A stretch of DNA of 64,000 nt. It comes from Leptidea sinapis (lineage: Eukaryota; Arthropoda; Insecta; Lepidoptera; Pieridae). How positions within the stretch are numbered: position 1 is the stretch's first letter; each line of letters starts with the position of its first letter. The notes beneath the pieces are model-generated. The model ran no database searches. It saw only the letters and a list, made by a program, of their open reading frames with translations, and had not been told where the DNA came from. Where the stretch lies: the NCBI RefSeq assembly GCF_905404315.1, contig NC_066280.1:13649001-13713000 (forward strand). Reading direction: 5' to 3'. Of this stretch, positions 57,686 through 64,000 are shown piece by piece. A program made the position numbers and the translations under genes.

Positions 57686-60600
57686 CTGAAACAGGTAAAA
57701 TTGAGAATATTAGTGCCATAGAATATCCCCTGAGAGGGTAACTGAAAGAAGTCTGTTGATTGTATGCATGAATAAAAATACCTTTTTGTTATCAAATAAT
57801 TTTAAAAATTACACACACACTTATAACAAGTATTAATTTTCTGGTGTAGTAGCTCCTAGCTTGAAAACCACAGTGGTACATCTTAGTATGAAATAAGGAC
57901 ATTTTCCGTATAGAATATAATAAAATTGGCTTCTACTTTAATAATAAATAGTATACAATTTTGTTTTTAATATTCCTGTCTTCCGATGCCTGGATATTTT
58001 ATTAACAATTCACATTTCGAGACATATGTCAAAAGCAAAAACTTAGATAAATACCTAGGAACAATAGCTCTTTTATAACTTTAACTTTTAGATGCTTGTG
58101 TGAGTGGCATCTTGAGACTCAATGGCATCTTTCAAATTATGTAACATAGTGTTATTGACATTGAAATTATAAAATACAAAATAATTAATGATGATATGTG
58201 ATCCCAGTGTCTTTTTTATTTCTAGAAGTATAATTTTTACAAAGTTTTACTACGCAACTCAGCATTTTAGTTTCAATTATTAGCAAAGTTTAACAGAAAA
58301 TGTAGTATGTCAATGTCACACATTGTTCGTGACTACATCTATGGTTACTAGTTGGAATGCAGCGGAGACCAATCCTTAATCTAAGAACAAAAAATTATGA
58401 ATGGCTTACCTCATAAATACATACAAGTATCCTATATATAATCTCTAAGAGGAGTATCTCGCTAGTTAATTCCATTGCAAACTTGTAGTCATCATAATTT
58501 TCACTGAATTTATACAAATCAAATTTCTCCAAATCACTGCAATAAATGATTTAATATAATTAATATTGACAATATTAACTATTTGTTTTATATATAAGAA
58601 GGGGGCAAACAGGCAAGGGGCTCATATGTGGCAGGAAGTGGTTAATCCATCTAAAACACCAGGGGTTAGGCTATGTGTTGCCAGACTTTAACACATTGAT
58701 GGACAGTAACATTCACAGGCGTCTATGTAGATTAACGTGACGTCTGAGTTTTTACATGCATAAAATCTGTACACCGAAAGACGACCGATTTTCCATACTT
58801 TAATTAAGACGTTTATACTGTAACTACACAAGTTACGATATCATCCCCACCATCTGGATGTGTGGAGGTCCTCCACAGTGCGGTTTTCAAGGAGCTTTCT
58901 TCCTCGTACCACAAAGCTGTGGAATGAGCTTCCTTGTGCGGTGTTTCCGGGACGATACGACATGGGTACCTTCAAGAAAAGCGCGTACACCTTCCTTAAA
59001 GGCCGGCAACGCTATTGTGATTCCTCTGGTGTTGCAGGAGAGTGTGGCGGCGGTGATCACTTAACATCAGGTGACCCGTACGCTCGTTTGTCCTCCTATT
59101 CCATAAAAAAAAAAAAACTACACAATTTTAAATAATTCGCCAAAGAAAGTACCCTCCACGTTCATATTTAGATTTTTAAGGTCCCTTCCCTACGCACACT
59201 ACGCTCATGGGCGTCATAGTTTCATACGATCAGTTGAGTAGTGTGCCCCTGCGGTGTTCCAGCATGTCGTTATATGTTTTCGCGCGCAATTTTTTTCTAA
59301 CTAGTATGTACTGTTTGTTTTCAATGAAATTTTATTGTTTCATTGTGTAAAGTTCAGTTGAAAATCTAAACAACATATTTACGTTGGTAATGTTTGATGT
59401 CAAACCGAATTTTATTAGAAGAAAACGACTTCAAGACCTCCAAGAGTACATATCTGACGATCAGTATCCATCAACATGCCGAATCCATAAGTTCAGACAA
59501 TGAAGCTCTTGCCAGACATACAAGATGTATATGACTGACTACAGCTGCTATATCATCTGGTGTGTCAACATGCTTTTCGCCTTGTGATGCAGATGACAAT
59601 GCTAACAAAACTTCATATTTTGACTAGATTCTACTCAATGAACATCATGAAAATATTGAGGTCACATAAAATTTAATTGCCCTATAGACCTAATACAAGA
59701 ATCTGTTCCATTGATTACTGGTGGACCTTTGAATGATGAAGAACCCCTGACATACCACTAGACCTCTCTGATCACGCAAACTCTGCCATTATTAGTCCAG
59801 GAGATCAGATACACATGTCATAGAGTGTTTAGTTTACTTTTAGTTTTGTGCTATTGTAATAACTATTATTTACTAATATTTGTGGTATCAATATAAATGG
59901 CTGGAACTTGAACCACCTTAGATTCACAGACAATCTAATCCTTCTAGAAAATGACTCCAAAAAACTATAAAAATGATCAAACAGCTAGCAGGGAGCAGTG
60001 AGGAGGAATTAGAGGAGGCCTTTACCAATAGGCATTCCAAAATTAGAGATATAATTTAGATTTTTATGCATTTTACTTATTATTAACATTTTTGTAAATT
60101 TTTGGAGAAATAATAGCTATTTTTATTTAATTTTATACAACTAAATGTGATTATGTTGTTTATTAAATATAACTACTTTTTGACTTATTTAATCTACTTT
60201 TAACTAGCATCCTATCACCAACAACACTGATGCTTGAAGACCTTAGTGCACAACACATAGTATTTTAGAAGCTGCAACCAGTGACATAGTACTGTCCACC
60301 AACATGTTAAGTTGGATCTTTAATTCAATATATTAGCATTTAAACCAGATGATGATCTTATTTTGTCATTATACATTAAATCTATACTTACATAATATCA
60401 AACATGTCCACAGCAACAAATGTAACAATGAGTTTCAATATGAAGAGAAGCATAAAGTCTATGAACTCTGCTAAAAGTCTCTTGTAAAGTGGTGGAATGA
60501 TATACTCATACCCCCCATGTCTTTGTATAACTGAAAGAGAAAATAATACTATATCACTATTTATCTTTAAAAAGTTATTTTAAAATTACATGATTTCAAT

Positions 60601-61128
60601 ACATGCTGTTACTTTAAAAATTTATTTATACAAAAATGATAAAATCAAATACAATATATGATAAAGTTTTGCTATCTTTTTCAATATAAATATACTCAAA
60701 AATTTTTCTAAAACAAAACTTAAAGTACAAAATGATGCAACACTTGTATTTCCCTAGATTAGTGACTGACAAACAATACATTATTTAACTTCATAGTCCA
60801 TACCTTCAGCTGGACTCAAGACTGTTGCTGGCACTTGCCCTTCTGGTACTGCCCGTTGAGCAAATGGCACTTGGAATGGAAATTGCTGCCCATGGAACTG
60901 GTAGTTATTGTTAAGCAATGGTACATTTGTTGGAGCATTTTGCATCCCCTGCAAACTGATCATGTAATATGGAAAACATGACGAAATACTTTGGTACATT
61001 TGCGCTTGTTGGATCCATAGTCTCAGCGCTTGAAAATATGCTTCTCGTTCTGAAGTCATCGGCCGATCACCAGCCCCTGTCTCGAAGGTTCGTTCATGAG
61101 AAGGTCCTGGTCTATCTGTTTCAGACAT
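57362..61128 (-). CDS. FAM8A1-like RDD-domain membrane protein, complete, four exons
   Basis: Join on the minus strand: 61128-60804, 60530-60392, 58536-58410, 57685-57362; 304 residues plus stop, all GT-AG and in phase. In mammals FAM8A1 is an ER membrane partner of the HRD1 ubiquitin ligase in ER-associated degradation (family knowledge). Residues 1-108 are polar, with a YFQALRLWIQQAQ helix and a Gln/Pro/Phe-rich stretch. The RDD domain follows: LLAEFIDFMLLFILK (first helix, about 130-152), EILLLEIIYRILVCIYE (second, about 180-200), the hallmark GGATPGKALLGLRVV (about 209-223), and LKNFLISLLFPLCVILFVF (third), then RTGYDLLCGVIVVEEN. The hallmark and domain order fit FAM8A1; the exact orthologue name in insects was not checked. 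Confidence 0.92.
58055..58386 (-). mobile_element. THAP-bearing element, copy C (decayed) in a FAM8A1-like intron
   Basis: Minus-strand copy bounded by AACAATAGCTC and CCTTAATCTAAG. The THAP exon is degraded. Its edge lies about 25 bases from the splice donor of the FAM8A1-like exon 3. Confidence 0.55.
58410..58536 (-). CDS. FAM8A1-like coding exon 3
   Basis: The exon is 127 nt, with acceptor TTATTGCAG and donor GAG/GTAAGC. It encodes DLEKFDLYKFSENYDDYKF and the second hydrophobic helix, ending RILVCIYE, which matches the LVCFYE position of FAM8A1. A mobile-element copy ends about 25 bases beyond its donor. Confidence 0.9.
58829..59117 (+). mobile_element. 5'-truncated LINE 3' end in a FAM8A1-like intron
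   Basis: Starts at ACAAGTTACGATATCATCCC and ends in poly(A) near 59104-59117. Same 3' terminus as the other copies; still reads TKLWNELPCAVFPGRYDMG. Antisense to the host gene. Confidence 0.85.
59898..60060 (+). pseudogene. RTE-like reverse transcriptase remnant
   Basis: Reads LNHLRFTDNLILLENDSKKL and, after a shift, MIKQLAGSSEEELEEAF. This matches the LRFADDIVLF motif region of RTE reverse transcriptases with the catalytic ADD changed to TDN. The preceding 500 bases are decayed sequence that may belong to it. Confidence 0.45.
60392..60530 (-). CDS. FAM8A1-like coding exon 2
   Basis: The exon is 139 nt, with acceptor CTCTTTCAG and donor TTAT/GTAAGT. It encodes IQRHGGYEYIIPPLYKRLLA and the first hydrophobic helix of the RDD domain, ending VAVDMFDI. 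It is too short and offset to appear as an open frame. Confidence 0.9.
60804..61128 (-). CDS. FAM8A1-like coding exon 1
   Basis: The exon starts at MSETDRPGPSHERTFE and runs 108 codons plus one base to a GAAG/GTATGG donor. Reading past this donor gives a slightly longer open frame (to 60781), but splicing restores phase with exon 2. It encodes the polar N-terminal region. Confidence 0.9.
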
Positions 61129-61471
61129 TTTTTATTTTTGTTGCTTCATGAAATTTGACAATGAATTTGTTAACTTTAAACAGAATTACGATATACTACG
61201 TTAATTTACGAAATATCCTACAAGCCACAGTATTTCACAGTACACAAACGACATACACGTCATTCAAAAAGTAAATAAATATCAAACTCAAAGATTTATT
61301 TACTTGTAAATATCTACCTTGTCGTTGTCAATAGTACATAGAGTAGGTAACTTCTAAACTCGTCAGTGAACTTGACACTTTGTAGTCAGTACCTACTACC
61401 TACCTGAGAGACACTGGAAGACAGAACACTAATTACTGTAACGAAGAATCGAAGAACAAAAACAATTAACA
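61129..61471. promoter_or_regulatory. Shared head-to-head promoter interval
   Basis: These 343 bases separate the start codons of the FAM8A1-like gene (minus) and the DIPK2-like gene (plus). No repeat is seen inside. Both 5' UTRs and any bidirectional promoter must fit here unless upstream non-coding exons exist. Role inferred from position. Confidence 0.5.
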
Positions 61472-61747
61472 ATGCCGTCTAGCCCTAGAAAAAATGAAGC
61501 ATTAAAATATACACAAAACTTATTACTTCCAAACGACTCGATGCGCTCGTTTTTCGTTTTGTATGGTTTCATATCGTTCCTTTTCGTGTACTTACTTCAA
61601 ACACTTTGGTGCACACCTTGGTGTTTTGGTGAACGCTCATTTACGCCGTTTCAGAAAAGTAATTGTAACTGTTTGGTGGGCACTTCATGGTGCAATCGAG
61701 TAATGCAGGGCCTAGATTTAGAAAGCTACTATATGCAATGCGATTTG
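61472..61747 (+). CDS. First coding exon of a DIPK2/DIA1-like secretory protein (tentative)
   Basis: The exon opens with MPSSPRKNEALKYTQNLLL, followed by a hydrophobic signal anchor (FFVLYGFISFLFVYLLQTLW, about residues 27-46) and a cysteine-rich part with NCNCLVGTSWCNRVMQG. The GTSWC block resembles the CPACFGTSWCRRF block near the N-terminus of DIPK2 (DIA1/C3orf58) Golgi/secretory kinase-like proteins, although the spacing of the first cysteines differs. It ends in phase 0 after 92 codons at a likely donor, TTTG/GTAATT. Read-through would stop five codons later. Later exons are not in the window. Real first exon: fairly sure; family: tentative. Confidence 0.5.
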
Positions 61748-61851
61748 GTAATTTTTTTACATTAGACATTTTTTCCACTATAAATACCTTCACAGAGTAT
61801 GTTGAGTCCAGGTCAACAGACTTCTACCGCAAGGCGCAAAGGCATTTATCA

Positions 61852-64000
61852 CTTTTTTTTAAGGAATAGCAGGACAAACGAGCTTACGGGTCACCTGGTG
61901 TTTAGTGATCACCGCCGCCCACATTCTCTTTCAACGCCAGAGGAATCACAAGAGCGTTGCAGGCCTTTAAGGAAGATGTACGCACTTTTTTTGAAGGTGT
62001 CCATGTCGTACCGTCCCGGAAACACCGCACAAGGAAGCTCATTCCACAGCTTTGTAGTACGCGGAAGAAAGCTACTTGAAAACCGCACTGTGGAGGACCG
62101 CCACACATCCAGATGGTGGGGATGATATCCTAACTTGTGGCGTGTCGTGCGAAGGTGGAATTCGGCGGCAGGGATCAGGTTAAACAGCTCTTCGGAACAC
62201 TCCCCGTGATAAATGCGGTAGAAGACACACAATGAAGCGACGTCTCTACGCAACGCCAAGTGATCCAGCCGTTCACAGAGCACTGGGTCCCCGACAATTC
62301 GAGCTGCTCTGCGTTGCACGCGGTCAAATGGATCGAGCTGATACTGGGGTGCGCCAGACCAGAGATGACAGCAATACTCCATGTGTGGCCGGACCTGCAC
62401 TTTGTAGAGCGCTAGAATGTGGGCCGGCTTGAAAGTATTGCCGTGCTCTATTGATGACGCCTAGCTTCTTCGAAGCCAATTTGGCTTTGCCCTCCAGATG
62501 GCCACGGAATTGGCAATCGCTCGAGATTTCGAGACCCAGTATTCCGATACTAGGCGAGGCTTTAAGGGAAGTGATATCGAAGAGCGGTGATACGACAAAT
62601 GGGGTTTTTTTAGTGGTAAACGCGTAAACTTGAGTCTTCTGGGGGTTAAATTGGACAAGGTTCAATTTACCCCATTCCGCGACCTTCTCGAGAGAGGACT
62701 CGATAGAAGACACAAGTTTCTCCCGGCACTGGTCGACGTTTTCCCGAGAGAAACCTGCATGGCCCGTGTATACGGCATCACCAGTGCTGTCGTCTGCATA
62801 GCAATGTATGTTGGAGGTGTCCAATATATCATTGATATGCAGAAGAAACAGCGTAGTAGATAGCACACAGCCTTGGGGCACTCCAGCGTTCGCGGGCTTA
62901 GGATTCGAGAAAAAACCGTCGACAACGACTTGTATGCTGCGCCCAGTGAAGAAGCTGGAGGTCCACTTGCATAAGCTGTCGGGAAGCCCTAATGATGTAA
63001 GTTTTGAGAGGAGCGCCTTGTGCCATACACGATCAAAGGCCTTCGCTATGTCCAGGCTAACTGCCAGGCCTTCCCCCTTACTTTCAATAGCCGCCGCCCA
63101 TCTATGTGTTAGGTACACCAGAAGATCACCTGCCGACCGTCCATGGCGAAAGCAATACTGTCGGTCGTTGACGAACTGGTGACCCTCTAGGTATACTAAA
63201 AGCTGGCGGCTAATTATGCTCTCCATGATTTTGGAGAACAGGGAGGTAATAATAATAATAGCAATAGGCCTGTAGTTCGCCGGATCCGAACTGTCTCCTT
63301 TTGTTGGATCGGATGGACAAGGGCTGACTTCCATGAGTCAGGGACTACGCCTTTGGAATAAGAGTGCCGGAATAAACGCGTTAGCACCGGCGTCAACTCA
63401 GGGCCACACGTTCTGAGCACGATTGGAGAAATGCCATCCGGCCCGCTCGACTTCCTGACATCCAACGAAAACAGAGCTCGCCTAACAGTTTTCTGTCTGA
63501 AATGTACTTCAGGCATAGAGCTCTGACACCGCGGGATGGTCGGCGGTGTTTTTCCGTTGTCGTCAAGAGTCGAGTTGGAACGCGAAAAGAGCGCACAAGA
63601 GTTCGGCTTTCTCTTTTGCCGTATGGGCCAGGGTGTCATTCCTCATGTGCAACGGCGGCATGGACGGCTGGCTGAAGTTACCAAGAGCAGCTTTCGACAA
63701 CGACCAGAACTTGCGTGTTCCAGTCGCGTAATTGGAAAGCTGCTCGCCGATTTTGACGACGTGCTTAGACTTCGCACGGGCGATTTGCCGCTTAAAAAAT
63801 CTGGAGGCACGGTTATATTTCCTCTTAAAAACTTTGCAGTTCGGATCCTTTGTGCCCAGCGCCGCAACCCAAGTTCGATACGCCTGTGTTTTGCAGTCCG
63901 ATGCTGCTTTAACTGACGCATCGAACCAGGGCTGTTCGCATTCGGCATTGTGCCCGTTGAAATCACCCAAGACTACAATGTCAGCGGAGGGGATCTGTGG
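61852..64000 (-). mobile_element. LINE (Jockey/CR1-like non-LTR retrotransposon), runs off the window
   Basis: Minus-strand element with its poly(A) at 61852-61860. Reading 5' to 3': the end of an AP-endonuclease (VVLGDFNGHN, 63940-64000), a linker, then reverse transcriptase with DPANYRPIAI, LDIAKAFDRVWH, AGVPQGCVLS and CYADDSTGD (63334-62400), then the C-terminal region HLWSGAPQYQLDPFDRVQRR to WNELPCAVFPGRYDM. Frame breaks at about 63.2-63.3 and 62.3-62.4 kb and a missing stretch after GDFNGHN show it is dead. It sits in the first intron of the DIPK2-like gene. The Jockey versus CR1 clade was not resolved. Confidence 0.88.

Noticed and set aside
57489..57689. Plus-strand frame over FAM8A1-like exon 4
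   Set aside because: Antisense shadow of the RDD exon.
1..64000. CRISPR arrays, rRNA genes, bacterial operons, riboswitches
   Set aside because: No regularly spaced repeats, no rRNA sequence and no prokaryotic gene layout; the window is animal nuclear DNA.

Overview
The window looks like AT-rich nuclear DNA from a lepidopteran insect (butterfly or moth). Two lines of evidence support this. The genes are insect-like, with many small exons and GT-AG introns. The spaces between exons are packed with repeat types I associate with Lepidoptera: 3' ends of Jockey/CR1-like and RTE-like LINEs, a SINE-like retroposon, Helitron-like copies carrying a CAGCTAGT end, and many MITEs. I cannot name the species from sequence alone.

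Four gene loci are well enough supported to annotate. (1) bib (big brain), + strand: the last three coding exons at 4086-4432, 8172-8353 and 9684-9871. They encode the second NPA motif, the last membrane helix and the whole cytoplasmic tail of this aquaporin-family neurogenic protein; the 5' exons lie upstream of the window. (2) Rab6, - strand: complete in six coding exons from 53597 down to 27218, giving 209 codons with every GTPase motif and a C-terminal Cys-Ala-Cys. Its third intron is about 20 kb of repeats. (3) A FAM8A1-like RDD-domain membrane protein, - strand: complete in four exons from 61128 down to 57362 (304 aa). (4) A head-to-head + strand gene starting at 61472, of which only the first coding exon (to about 61747) is recognisable. 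It has a signal anchor and a GTSWC cysteine motif that tentatively points to the DIPK2/DIA1-type secretory kinase family. A 5'-truncated or internally deleted LINE fills the rest of the window after it.

Layout: 1-4085 repeats upstream of the first visible bib exon; 4086-9871 bib; about 9.9-27.2 kb intergenic, dense in MITEs and SINE-like copies; 27.2-53.6 kb Rab6 with LINEs, hAT-like elements, foldbacks and Helitron-like copies in its introns; 53.7-57.3 kb intergenic, with a THAP-exon-bearing element and a 746 bp TIR element; 57.3-61.1 kb FAM8A1-like; 61.1-61.5 kb a short shared promoter interval; 61.5-64 kb the DIPK2-like first exon and a LINE.

The genes show no common pathway. bib acts at the membrane/endosome in Notch-dependent lateral inhibition, Rab6 in Golgi retrograde transport, and FAM8A1 in ER-associated degradation (all family knowledge). 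I found no clear undescribed system. The most unusual items are perfect palindromes of 50 bp and 40 bp, a 28+28 bp hairpin at a MITE end, a small family of elements carrying a THAP zinc-finger exon with an internal inversion in one copy, MITEs ending within about 35 bp of two bib splice acceptors, and three short candidate coding exons that match no gene I know.
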